DNA from: Parastagonospora avenae f. sp. tritici 18332-5
Taxonomy: Eukaryota; Ascomycota; Dothideomycetes; Pleosporales; Phaeosphaeriaceae
Reading direction: 5' to 3'
Length of the DNA stretch: 11,255 bases
NCBI GenBank assembly: GCA_022559985.1
Contig: JAFJTR010000222.1
Coordinates: 1 to 11,255 of the forward strand
Part shown: positions 1-8,122 of the stretch, piece after piece
How the letters are laid out: each line of letters opens with the position of its first letter
Numbering within the stretch: the first letter of the stretch is position 1
Notes under the pieces: model-generated
Database searches by the model: none
Told to the model about the DNA's origin: nothing
What the model saw: the letters and a program-made list of their open reading frames with translations, nothing else
Made by a program: the position numbers and the translations under genes

Positions 1-272
1 GCAGCTGATCTTGGTGTGTCTGGTGGTGTAGCGCGTAAGTTGACCTGCGAACATTGACGTGCGAGGCTGCAGCTGATCTTGGTGTGTCTGGTGGTGTAGC
101 TTGTAAGTTGACCTGCAAACATTGACGTGCGAGGCTGCAGCTGATCTTGGTGTGTCTGGTGGTGTAGCTTGTAAGTTGACCTGCGAACGTGGATGCACGA
201 GGCGGCTGCTAACCTTAGCGCGTCCCCTGCTTTAGTTAGTAAGTCTCTCTCGGTGCTACGCTCACAGCTGGT
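1..272. repeat. 68-bp tandem minisatellite, 3 good copies plus 1 degenerate
   Basis: Copies begin at 1, 69 and 137, all starting GCAGCTGATCTTGG. Copies 1 and 2 differ at only three positions; copy 3 diverges over its last ~15 bases. A fourth, strongly diverged copy occupies 205-272: its first 40 bases match the unit at about two thirds of positions, and the GTAAGT hexamer keeps exact 68-bp spacing (35, 103, 171, 239). The array starts at the window edge, so it probably extends further left. It abuts the HET gene, and the proposed first exon of that gene lies inside copies 3-4. Confidence 0.93.
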
Positions 273-2206
273 GTAAATCACAGTAACCTTTGTATAGCCG
301 GACTGGTCATTCACTTTTGACAACGACTTCGCTAGAAGATTGCATGGGGTCTTACCTAAGCGTAGACTACAGGACCATTCTAGCACCTTTCACCCCTGCG
401 CATGTTGCAGTGTCTTGGTAGATCCGGTAACCAAGCAGCAGGATGCTCAAGCTCGCCTCTCTGAGATTCGCGTCGCCTCGAGAAGTTGTGTGCTCTGCAA
501 ATTACTCGTCCGGACCACTGAACGCTTTCACGATAACAAGGACTCTGATCTCTGCGTTGTTCGAGATGGCGCGGCACTGAGACTTGGCCAGAAAGGTTCG
601 CGTATACTGAGGCTTTGTTCTGACGTAAGTACAGACTACCCGTCCTTCAACAGAAATGATATCCCGATCGGCTTCTCGGCTCTACCTGAACCTGGAAGCG
701 CTGCACGCTTCGTGCTCCTTCGAAGCTGGCTTGAATGGTGCGACACAACCCACCACGATTGCAATCAACAGAATGCCAGATCCCAAGGGGCATCGCCAAC
801 TCGGCTGATCTACGTTGGGCATGCCGATCCAGAAGTTCTACGTCTCTATGCCCCCCAGGAAAATGAAGGTGTGAGATATACTGCTTTGTCTCACCGCTGG
901 GGCAACGATCCTCCTAAGAAGGAGGATCCTCGATACTGCACTACTGATGGCAACCTCAGTGTACGACTGAAAGGATTCAGTCTCTCTGAGCTACCAAAGA
1001 CATTCCAAGATGCAGTTCGAGTGACCCGGGAGCTGGGCATTGGGTATCTCTGGATTGACTCACTGTGCATCATCCAGTGGAACGCGGATGATTGGAAGCG
1101 TGAAGCGGGTCGTATGGAGGACGTCTTCGCCTCGGCCTATTGTACAATTGCCGCAACGTCGGCTATTGATTCAAACGCAGGGTTCCTCGCCCGAAACACA
1201 AGCACTGAGTACATGCATGTTCAAGACGCTACAGGTAACCAAGTCTCTATCTGCACCCATATGGATGATTTCGAGAACGATGTGGAACAAGCCGGGCTTA
1301 ACAAGCGAGCTTGGGTCATGCAGGAGAGGGTCTTGGCAAAACGGACTATCCACTTCAGCGCCAATCAGACCTACTGGGAGTGTGGAGAGGGAGTGCACTG
1401 CGAGAACCTTACGAAGATGCGGAGGTAAGAAGTCTACTTTATCTGGGTCAACATGCGACTAACTAGACACCTGCACCTTCAGCTCACCTCGAAAGAGCTA
1501 TTTCCTACTAGATCCAAGCTTTCCAGACCGTCTCTTGCGGTCAGGCAGAAGTCGTACTGTGGAATTTATCCACTATCTATTCGAGGACTACTCGAGGCGA
1601 GACCTCACGGAACTCAAAGACAGACGGGTTGCAGCATCTGGGTTAGAGGCCCGTATCGCCGGCACGCTACACTGCAAGAGCAAACATGGCATCTTCAAAA
1701 CGCATCTTCATAGAAATCTCTTGTGGCAGACGTCGGACGAAAAGACGGTGCGTATCAGATATGACAGGGGACAAGACGTACCATCGTGGTCATGGATGGC
1801 ATGCAGCGGAGGCATCAAGTTTATAGAGGTTGCATTCGGCTCCGTTAGCTGGGTTAACGCTCTGGCTTTCGATGCTGAGGCTGGCTCTGCTGCATTAATC
1901 GCTGATGTGGGAGAGTTTCAGCACGTTACTCTAAAGACAAACGGCAATTATTACACACTCTTCAATCTCTTCGGAAGGCAAAAAGGGTGGGTCCGGTATG
2001 ATGTTGAAGGTGTTGAGAGCAGTTGCAGAGACTGTTGTGTCGTGATTGGACGGACGGAGAAAAATGAAAAAAAAATTAGCAAGAAATACTACTACATACT
2101 GGTCGTTCTGCCAACAAGGGAAGATGGGGAGTATACAAGGATTGGAGTAGGAATGGTTCAAACTGGTTGTGTTAAGAGGTTAAGAGCTAGTGTGCGAATT
2201 GTGTAA
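193..2206 (+). CDS. HET-domain (heterokaryon incompatibility) protein
   Basis: A fungal HET-domain protein, a family known to control vegetative incompatibility and programmed cell death after contact between genetically different hyphae. The main exon is open from 298 to a clear donor at 1425; the last exon is 1483-2206. The HET signature is unmistakable: YTALSHRWG, then LPKTFQDAV, LWIDSLCIIQ, an AYCTIAATSA block and RAWVMQERVLAKRTIHF, roughly residues 208-368 of the model. Ahead of it is a Cys-rich segment (CACC, then CVLC), common at the start of HET proteins. The C-terminus has the usual Trp/Tyr-rich region ending in a YYYILVVLP and RIGVGMV-like strand pair. There is no in-frame ATG before the HET domain in the main exon. 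The only coherent in-window start I found is ATG 193, spliced 272 to 336 (donor GTAAAT, acceptor CTAG), giving join(193..272,336..1424,1483..2206), 630 aa, no internal stop. The family is sure; this first exon is tentative, and an exon left of the window or a lost start is possible. Confidence 0.85.
1425..1482 (+). other. Intron in the HET gene (58 bp)
   Basis: The donor is GTAAGA right after GCGGAG, the branch-site candidate is GACTAACT near 1458-1465, and the acceptor is CTTCAG at 1477-1482. Removing it joins two long open frames with correct phase (AG|C) and restores a typical HET-protein C-terminal half. Without it, translation stops at 1426-1428 inside the donor. Confidence 0.88.
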
Positions 2207-3503
2207 CTGATGCAGCGATTGTTGAGTACACTCAAAACTAGCTAACATGATTTAATTATGAGCATAAGCAGTGTGTATCCATTCTCCACGTGGTCACACG
2301 GGCTACAATTAGGTACTGCTTCCTATCGTATGCTTGGTATCAAAGCGACAGTGGTCCTTCAACATCACGTAGCCCTGCTCCCATCCGAGCCGGTTTTCTG
2401 GTGTCCTAACTTAGAGAGCGCTTAGCTAATACGACACACAGCCACACAGCCACAGATCTAGTGTCTGCAGCGATAGATTACCGCTAAGCTACTTTAAGGT
2501 CGGTGTGCGGGGTCTCTTCATCGGGCACTTCTAGTAGGCAGACTTGGAATTAGCACAACAGCACAATAGCCTCTCGAGCTCGATCTCAGTACTTGGAATA
2601 GGATAGCAATATAACAAGCTGTAAGTTAATAGACTTTTAAGGAAGATGCATAAGCTTTCTCCGCACAAACTACCAGCCAAAGCTAGGTGGCCGCTTGACG
2701 CTCATACTAGATTGTTGTATTGCGCGGTAAGCAGAACGTATTTCTAGAAGCCTTCAAGCGCAAATGATCTTTGCAGCTCAAGGCTGCTATCCCGAGAGTC
2801 TGCATACCTCTAGCCTGTTGTTGCGTTTGTTGTGTTGGGTTGTGTCCGCGGCGTCCCGCCACGCAGGGTGTCCCGTTACGCAGGGACGGACGTTACTCGT
2901 GCTCTCAGCTATTGCGTGCATTTGCACTTATAAGTTAGAATTCTAGAAGGTTACTAATTATTACAAAAAGTACGGAACTACTGTGCAGTGCCATGATGCT
3001 TACGATGCTTACGAGCAGTCAGAACCGTAGAGCATGATGTGGTCAGTACAGTAACTCAATAGGTAAATCATTGCCATATCCATGTGCTACAGTATCAAAT
3101 GACATAATTTACAGGAGCACATGAGCGTTCAAAGACATGACGATGATTATAAATTAGTTGTATTGTAACTTAGTCATCTAGTTTTGCAAAGTCGCTATTC
3201 ACAAGGCATCACATGTTAACCGACCAGTTCGATGGTGCTATATATCATATAATCACTATTCACAACCAATTTGAATCTCTTCTCATACATAGTCCTCTAA
3301 TTTCGTACAGTACCAAAGATGGAAAAGAGAAGCCGCAACGAAGTGAATAAGCCAGGCTCTGACACTGCAAAAAGGATGACAGTGGGGCGATGACGGTCAG
3401 CTGTCATCAAGAGCCCAGCTGCGGAAGCTGCACACCTTGGCCAAGAACTCGTCCATCGTATTGGAACAGGAATCAGCAATGATTTACTGTAAGCATTTAT
3501 GTA
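2207..3503. other. Gene-poor intergenic stretch
   Basis: I see no supportable gene. The stretch looks mostly AT-rich with many stops in all frames. The only open frame with an ATG (2764-2946, 60 codons) spans the GC-rich direct repeat and has no recognisable content. Short local duplications occur, for example GATGCTTAC twice in tandem near 2996-3014. It is probably intergenic or old decayed repeat sequence. Confidence 0.6.
2854..2887. repeat. 17-bp direct repeat in a GC-rich island
   Basis: Two adjacent 17-mers share TCCCG..ACGCAGGG, at 2854-2870 and 2871-2887. The main internal difference is CC versus TT. The island is locally GC-rich inside a much more AT-rich stretch, so it may be a fragment of an older repeat. 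No function can be assigned. Confidence 0.6.
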
Positions 3504-3645
3504 ACATTCCTCCCTGCGCGGGGGAAAAACCTGTGGGCCGAAACCCACCAATGAAAGCGCAGCATTCGTACTCGGCTCAGCACGACACTGCGTCTGATTG
3601 GCTATTTCCGGCCCACCGGTTTTTCCCCTACACAGGGAGGGATGT
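3504..3645. mobile_element. Fold-back MITE, 142 bp, TA target duplication
   Basis: The left end ACATTCCTCCCTG is mirrored at the right end by CAGGGAGGGATGT, and TA dinucleotides flank both ends (3502-3503 and 3646-3647). The first ~37 bases of each arm pair with only about five mismatches, including a shared GGGGAAAAACC core and GTGGGCCG. The match continues inward with gaps (CCAATGAAAGCGCAG against CCAATCAGACGCAG), so nearly the whole element is an imperfect palindrome. TA duplication and short inverted ends point to a non-autonomous relative of Tc1/mariner/pogo-type transposons; that class is inference. It has no coding capacity, and the ORFs crossing it are accidental. Confidence 0.85.
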
Positions 3646-3647
3646 TA

Positions 3648-4357
3648 TCTGTGGTGCATCTCTGCTAATTTACTTGACTGAGCAACAAGGATCTAGCTTC
3701 TTAGCCTAATATTTGTTAGCACTACGTCGAAATACAGATCGCTATACTAAATTTGGCGTATACAGTACTGCAACAGGGTAGATGCTGCATCTTACCTCTC
3801 GCTTTGCCTAACGAGATTGTCTGTCTTTGTCTGCGTTTGAGAACGGATTCGATCGGTTTGTGCAGACAGTCTTTTGTCTTATCTAAGTCTTTCTCAATGT
3901 GTCTGATATGCGGATCTGAGTATTGTGCTAAGATTTCCATGTTTACTTAGACGGCGCGCGTCTATTTAAATTTCCGAAGTCTTCACAAGTACCCACTCTT
4001 AACCTAGCTTGAGCGTCAAGGTCTTGAAATCTCCCACCCCTGTTTTGGAATGATTGCTGAGAGTCATGGAATTTCGATGTCGCTTTCTGAAATTATCCGT
4101 TGCATAATTATCCGATTTTGGGCATACAGGTGCTGTAGCAGGTCACCACCATCTCAATCGCGGGACGGTTGAGCAATCAAGCTCTTAGCAAATTATAGAT
4201 AGCTATATAGTTGCGGGTTCACTGACTCAATTGATACCTTGCAAACTATCTGATCCTGGTGTTCCCCTTGCCACACCTCCATCGTTCTACAGTGGTTAGG
4301 CAGAGAACAGTAATTTCTTAAGTCACTTGTTATAAGACAATCAGAGATGACCCTATT
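3648..4357. other. Intergenic stretch without recognisable gene
   Basis: No convincing gene or repeat is visible. One minus-strand ATG frame (3940 down to 3722, 72 codons) is rich in Lys, Arg and Asp and contains an AGGTAAGATG donor-like site near 3800, but it matches no family I know and has no supporting context. A TATTTAAATT motif lies near 3962-3971. I treat the interval as non-coding. Confidence 0.5.
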
Positions 4358-4615
4358 ATGCAGTTACGTATCCGTGTTGTGATACTACTCACTGCGGCAT
4401 CGCTCTCTAGGTCGGCTTCATCGTTCCACTTCGACAGACTGTATTCCTATGAACCACGCACATTTTCTTCCGTACATCGACCTAGCAAACTTGCGCTCCT
4501 CGAACAAATAGCGTCGCGATGTATACGATACCTTGATCGTGGGGCTTTGTTCGAACGTCTTGATGGTGGTATTGGCCATTCCCCCGTGGTATCCCCCCAG
4601 GCGAAGGAGGGATGA
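4358..4615 (+). CDS. Possible small secreted protein (85 aa), hypothetical
   Basis: A single-exon ATG frame with an N-terminus shaped like a signal peptide: a basic start (MQLRIR), a hydrophobic run VVILLTAASL, then a small-residue region SRSASS where cleavage could occur. The mature part would be about 60 residues with a single Cys, unlike the disulfide-rich pattern of many fungal effectors. A TATAAG box-like motif sits about 25 bases upstream, at 4331-4336. No homologue is recognised. The ORF is short enough to be chance, and the opposite strand is also open here. It could also be the first exon of a longer gene. Kept at low confidence because of the signal-peptide-like start. Confidence 0.25.
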   Translation: MQLRIRVVILLTAASLSRSASSFHFDRLYSYEPRTFSSVHRPSKLALLEQIASRCIRYLDRGALFERLDGGIGHSPVVSPQAKEG

Positions 4616-4980
4616 GGTTGGCCGACTTGAGTCAGTACCCCGACGGGAGAACACGGTATACACTTTCCAGCGACCGTCTCGATCTGCTCGGATCTTTCTC
4701 CTTACGGAAGGAAGTCTTGTAGAATAATGGCAATAGCAATAGCGGTACAGACAGTGGACGCGAGGGGAGATCAGCAACAAGAGCGACAAACACTATTATA
4801 GTCATCATGTATTGCGTGCACAGAGAGAACCTCTATACAGTGGAGATCACCACCTGCGACGCCATCCTTGAGGATAAGAGAAACAAGGAGAGTCTTCATA
4901 CCGTCTAGCTACAGGCCGACGCGCGCTGTAACATGTGTATGATATGACAATAGCAGCAGAAGCGGCAACACGCCGCTGTT
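4616..4980. other. Intergenic, downstream side of the orphan gene
   Basis: No supportable gene. A minus-strand open frame through 4789-4418 lacks an ATG start and resembles no family. The last part, up to 4980, would carry the 3' untranslated region of the minus-strand gene that ends at 4981; I could not place a terminator or polyadenylation signal with confidence. Confidence 0.5.
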
Positions 4981-6483
4981 CTACGGATCCTCCGACTCAC
5001 TCCCACTTCCAATTCCATCATCGATAGGGGCCCGATCGCGTAGCTTTGCCATCATCTGATCGAATGAGCGTTTCAAGTCATGGTACCGGCTTTTCTGAGC
5101 TTTGTACTCTTGTCGCAGGCCTCGGACCGTCTCTTCAGCTTCTTTATAGCTATTACGCAGTTCTACATGTCTCTCCAGTTGTTCATCGTGCTTCTCGGCT
5201 TCGCACTTGTAGACTTGTGGATCAATTGGCGGTGTAGAGAAAGTAGGCTGCGCGCTGAGTCGTGCATACAACGCGTTGTATTCGACCAGGATCCCATCGT
5301 TCACGACTTTCTCCTGTTCAAGAAGCTGTATTCTAGCATTAAGATGCTTCAATGGTCCCTGATGGACTGCTGCGTGGATCGGCGCGGGCAAAGTAGCTGG
5401 CATGCCGTTGATCTGCTCCAACAAATCATCCAGCGTTTCCCGCGCTTGACTCAACGCTTCTCGCGCTCCTCTGAAGGTGGTATGCGCTACCTCCAAGCCT
5501 TGCAGCAGTTTCTCGTATGTATCGGTAATTACCTTGTATGGGTCGCGCACTTCAGTGGTTGGGGCCTTGGGCGCTGCGCGTGACGTGCGAGAGCGCAGTA
5601 TCAACGGACGTGCGGCCATTTCTTCGTGTGACGGACTGTTGCGAGTAGTGAAGATACCGGACAGCTGAGGATCGAGTGTTGACTCGTCAAACCCGGGCTG
5701 TGATCTCGGGGTCGCCAAAGTAGTGATGGGTGAACTCAGAAAAGTTTCTGCATCTGTGGGCAGCGGTCGAGCGCTGTCCAATTCCTCGTGGCTGCCGCAT
5801 GCGCGAGCGCGCTCAGGTGAAGGCGCTGAAATCCTGCGCCTCTTTCGTGTCGCTCGTTGTACTCTTCCTTCCTCACTTCCTTCCTCTCTTCCTTCTTCTT
5901 GTCCTTCTTCTTGTCCTTCTTCTTCTTCTTCTGCTCCTTCTTCTTCTCCTTCTGCTTCTCCTTCTTCCGCGTGAATCGCAAGCCGTCCTAGCGCCCTCTC
6001 CACATCCCCATTCTGCACGCACCGGATGCCTTGCGCAGTGGCCACTGCTACCGTGGGTCCTGGCCGCTTGCTCTGCAGAGCATAGTGTAAGCCTCCGCCC
6101 GCGACATCTAGGATGTAGAATTTGGCGAGTTTGGCGAGGCTCCCAGCCAGGGATACAGAAGGAGATGTGGGAATGTGAATCTGGAGCCCCTCCAATTCGT
6201 GCCAAAAGTTAGGGCCCCACTTGTCGCGGATCGTTTTGATGCTCGATAATACACGGTGAGTTTTGGTCCGATATTTCCTCGAGCCAAGACATGCTGCGGG
6301 TGCACTATAGTCTTTGGTGAGCTTGTCGAACGGCTGCTTTAGATCTTCATCGATGCCCAGCATATACACGGCCGTCCAGAATGATGTTCTTGTGCCCGCC
6401 CCGGAGCTAATGCCGGTATCGAACTGGGCTTGCCGATCTCTCGGCGTGCGCCCCGCGGGCTGAAAAGCCGGGTCGAATGTCAT
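4981..6483 (-). CDS. Orphan 500-aa protein: acidic tract, NLS-like patch, coiled coil
   Basis: Intronless frame with a true ATG (complement of 6481-6483) and a TAG stop at 4983-4981. I do not recognise a named family. Residues 1-165 look like a compact folded region with several aromatics (SFWTAVYML, KWGPNFWHELEGL, KFYILDVAGGGLHYAL). Residues 173-206 are almost all Glu/Gly (EEGQEEGQEEGREEG type repeats). RKRRR at 213-217 looks like a nuclear localisation signal. Residues 220-310 are Ser/Pro/Thr-rich and probably disordered. Residues ~316-362 and ~378-482 are rich in heptad-compatible Leu/Glu/Lys/Arg and likely form coiled coils. The end is acidic (GSGSESEDP). This arrangement suggests a nuclear scaffold, chromatin or self-associating protein, but that is inference. 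The frame is GC-richer than the flanking DNA to its left, has no internal stop over 1.5 kb, and starts about 78 bp from a minisatellite. Confidence 0.75.
   Translation of the reverse strand: MTFDPAFQPAGRTPRDRQAQFDTGISSGAGTRTSFWTAVYMLGIDEDLKQPFDKLTKDYSAPAACLGSRKYRTKTHRVLSSIKTIRDKWGPNFWHELEGLQIHIPTSPSVSLAGSLAKLAKFYILDVAGGGLHYALQSKRPGPTVAVATAQGIRCVQNGDVERALGRLAIHAEEGEAEGEEEGAEEEEEGQEEGQEEGREEGSEEGRVQRATRKRRRISAPSPERARACGSHEELDSARPLPTDAETFLSSPITTLATPRSQPGFDESTLDPQLSGIFTTRNSPSHEEMAARPLILRSRTSRAAPKAPTTEVRDPYKVITDTYEKLLQGLEVAHTTFRGAREALSQARETLDDLLEQINGMPATLPAPIHAAVHQGPLKHLNARIQLLEQEKVVNDGILVEYNALYARLSAQPTFSTPPIDPQVYKCEAEKHDEQLERHVELRNSYKEAEETVRGLRQEYKAQKSRYHDLKRSFDQMMAKLRDRAPIDDGIGSGSESEDP
5863..5968. 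repeat. Polypyrimidine low-complexity tract inside the orphan gene
   Basis: About 106 bases of nearly pure T/C on the + strand (CTTCTT, CCTTCTTCTTG units), which encode the Glu/Gly tract on the - strand. It gives spurious Lys-rich and Leu-rich frames in other registers. The many near-identical CTTCTTGTC units suggest growth by replication slippage, so length variation between isolates is expected. Confidence 0.85.
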
Positions 6484-6560
6484 GCTAGTAGCACGTCTGT
6501 GGCGGGGCTATGAGTTCCTGGCTGCCCAATAGCTATGAAAGCCTGTTCGGGCAATAGCCA

Positions 6561-6851
6561 CGAATTCCTCGCAGCAACCACGAACCTCTCGCAGCAACCA
6601 CGAACCTCTCGCAGCAAACACGAATCTCTCGCAATATCCACGAATCTCTCGCAACATCCACGAATCTTTCGCAGCAACCACGAATCTCTCTCAATATCCA
6701 CGAATCTTTCGCAGCAACCACGAATCTCTTGCAATATCCACGAATCTTTCGCAGCAACCACGAATCTCTTGCAATATCCACGAATCTTTCGCAGCAACCA
6801 CGAATCTCTTGCAACATCCACGAATCTCTCGCAACATCCACGAATCTCTCG
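6561..6851. repeat. 20-bp minisatellite, 14 full units plus a partial unit
   Basis: Units of exactly 20 bp run in perfect register from 6561 to 6840, with an 11-bp partial unit to 6851. The consensus is close to CGAATCTCTCGCAACATCCA. A degenerate half-unit (GCAATAGCCA) precedes it at 6551-6560. Two unit types alternate from 6661 to about 6800: one with CTTTCGCAGCAACCA and one with CTCTTGCAATATCCA. This makes a 40-bp higher-order repeat. The array ends about 78 bp upstream of the ATG of the orphan minus-strand gene. Since 20 is not a multiple of 3 and the unit has no stop in any phase, both strands stay open through the array, so ORFs here are not evidence of genes. Confidence 0.95.
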
Positions 6852-7336
6852 ATATGGGCGATCTTGTTGCGCATCAGATCCTCGGCTTGGCGGCCATACG
6901 CTCTCGTTAAGGGCACAAAAAGCCCACAGCTAGTGGCTGCAGGACGTGTGATGAGTGTGGGGACATGTTCTTGTTTGTTGTCTCTGCGCCAAAAACCATA
7001 TCATGAGCACCAGATGATCGTCGCGAAGCCGATCGTGACAATCTCGCTGCGCTCGACTTACGACCCTATATCCGTGGTCATACAGAATGGATGCGGTTGC
7101 ACAGCTACGAGGAGTGTGTTCCGTGCTACTGACTACACACTAGTATTAGCCTTACTCCAACTGTTGTTGCTCAAGCTGCCCTGTAGCTGTTGAAACCACG
7201 CTCGTGCCGAATCTGTAGCGCTTGTTGGATATATCAGTCCTCAATTCAGCCTTACATGGGGTATTATATGCAAAATAGCAACTAAACGAGCACATAGACA
7301 GACAATCAAGCCATCGTGTAATAATATAACCAGCAA
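6852..7336. other. Intergenic between minisatellite and PAQR gene
   Basis: No supportable gene. A short stretch on the minus strand next to the array (about 6916-6852) reads RAYGRQAEDLMRNKIAHIE and then runs straight into the repeat; it has no upstream ATG and no family match. The rest has only scattered short frames. The right part holds the 3' flank of the PAQR gene. Confidence 0.5.
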
Positions 7337-8122
7337 TCAGGCCCTAGAAGCATATTCATCTAAAAGTACCTCGCGACCGTAAACACATGCCCCTATTACT
7401 ACCGCCATATGCATTGCATAGTGACTAGCAGAAATGCCATCAGCACTGCTTTCTGTCATCCAACCAACGACTCGTGTTGTGTAGGCAATTCCTCCAGCAG
7501 CATTGATCAGTATGAAAACCTGAAAACTGGAAAGCAACCTCTTCCTTGCCCTCCACGACCGCCAATGCAAGCCTGATGGACGATTACAAGCTGGTATCGC
7601 CGCAAGGCTACCATAGAAGGTGTGCACAACGTACAACGCCCACGGTGGGTGCTCCCACACGAATGTCTCGCACAGAGTCAATACGATTGACATCATGGCA
7701 GTACCTGTGGATACCGCCGCGTGTATGCGCCAAGCAGTCCGTTTGCGGTCGTACGCGAGAATGCAGAAAGAGCGCGACGATGCCCATATGAAGATAGTAA
7801 TGCTGCAATGATCTAGAGCGTGCCAGATAGTGTAGTCGACGTGGTTCTGAAAGACATGATAAAGGGTAGAGAACAAAAAAAAGAGAATTGCTGCTGGCAG
7901 ATATATCTGAAGCGCGCGGCCCTGCTCAAAACGGTGTCGCTTCTTGTCCTTCCATACTCGAATGAAGACGACTAGGAAAGCAAGCGCAGCGACCAGATGC
8001 GTCCAGATATTGACAGTTTCGTCATGTAAATGCCAGATAGACTTAACACACGAGAAATACGAGGTAGATAGAGATCGCTGGCGTTGAACGGCGATAAGGA
8101 GTTGCGGGGGCGTGTAATACAT
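7337..8122 (-). CDS. PAQR / haemolysin III-like seven-transmembrane protein
   Basis: Member of the PAQR family (progestin and adipoQ receptors; Izh proteins in yeast), multi-pass membrane proteins linked to lipid and zinc homeostasis and thought to hydrolyse ceramide-like lipids. 261 aa, single exon, ATG at 8122-8120, TGA at 7339-7337. Family motifs are all present: SIWHLHDETVNIWTH (28-42) just before the first helix, FSTLYHVFQNH (84-94), ALDHCSI (102-108) and HYAMH (234-238). By family knowledge His89, His234 and His238 would be the zinc ligands and Asp104 lies at the putative catalytic site. Seven hydrophobic segments are apparent, at about 43-56, 70-90, 101-118, 133-150, 160-177, 200-218 and 233-249. 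The N-terminus is short: many fungal relatives carry an extra stretch with a GYR motif before the first conserved block, so an upstream exon may be missing. The 176-198 loop is unusually Arg/Trp-rich. Upstream on the same strand lies the broken hAT transposon. Confidence 0.88.
   Translation of the reverse strand: MYYTPPQLLIAVQRQRSLSTSYFSCVKSIWHLHDETVNIWTHLVAALAFLVVFIRVWKDKKRHRFEQGRALQIYLPAAILFFLFSTLYHVFQNHVDYTIWHALDHCSITIFIWASSRSFCILAYDRKRTAWRIHAAVSTGTAMMSIVLTLCETFVWEHPPWALYVVHTFYGSLAAIPACNRPSGLHWRSWRARKRLLSSFQVFILINAAGGIAYTTRVVGWMTESSADGISASHYAMHMAVVIGACVYGREVLLDEYASRA

Noticed and set aside
1..204. CRISPR-like array
   Set aside because: The copies are direct head-to-tail repeats with no unique spacers, in a eukaryotic context.
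2816..2850. TGTTGTTG... as a possible solo LTR start
   Set aside because: I found no matching ...CAACA end and no flanking target duplication.
3657..3667. GTGCATCTCTG, resembling the hAT terminus in the same orientation
   Set aside because: The match is short, the subterminal ATCAAGC motifs are absent, and the MITE end lies immediately beside it.
3722..3940. Minus-strand 72-codon ATG frame with a donor-like site
   Set aside because: It is short, has no recognisable domain, and the implied splice leads to an immediate stop.
4342..4349. CAGAGATG on the + strand as a possible missing left hAT end
   Set aside because: Only 8 bases match. The following sequence lacks the CCAACA extension and the ATCAAGC motifs, and it lies 4 kb away beyond two genes.
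4418..4789. Minus-strand 123-codon frame
   Set aside because: It starts at TTG rather than ATG, has unusual composition and no family resemblance.
5730..6212. Long plus-strand Leu-rich and minus-strand Lys/Arg-rich frames
   Set aside because: They are shadows of the polypyrimidine tract in the orphan gene.
6480..6933. Several 110-150-codon ORFs on both strands across the 20-bp repeat
   Set aside because: The unit has no stop in any phase on either strand, so long frames arise automatically. None has a convincing ATG-led context outside the repeat.
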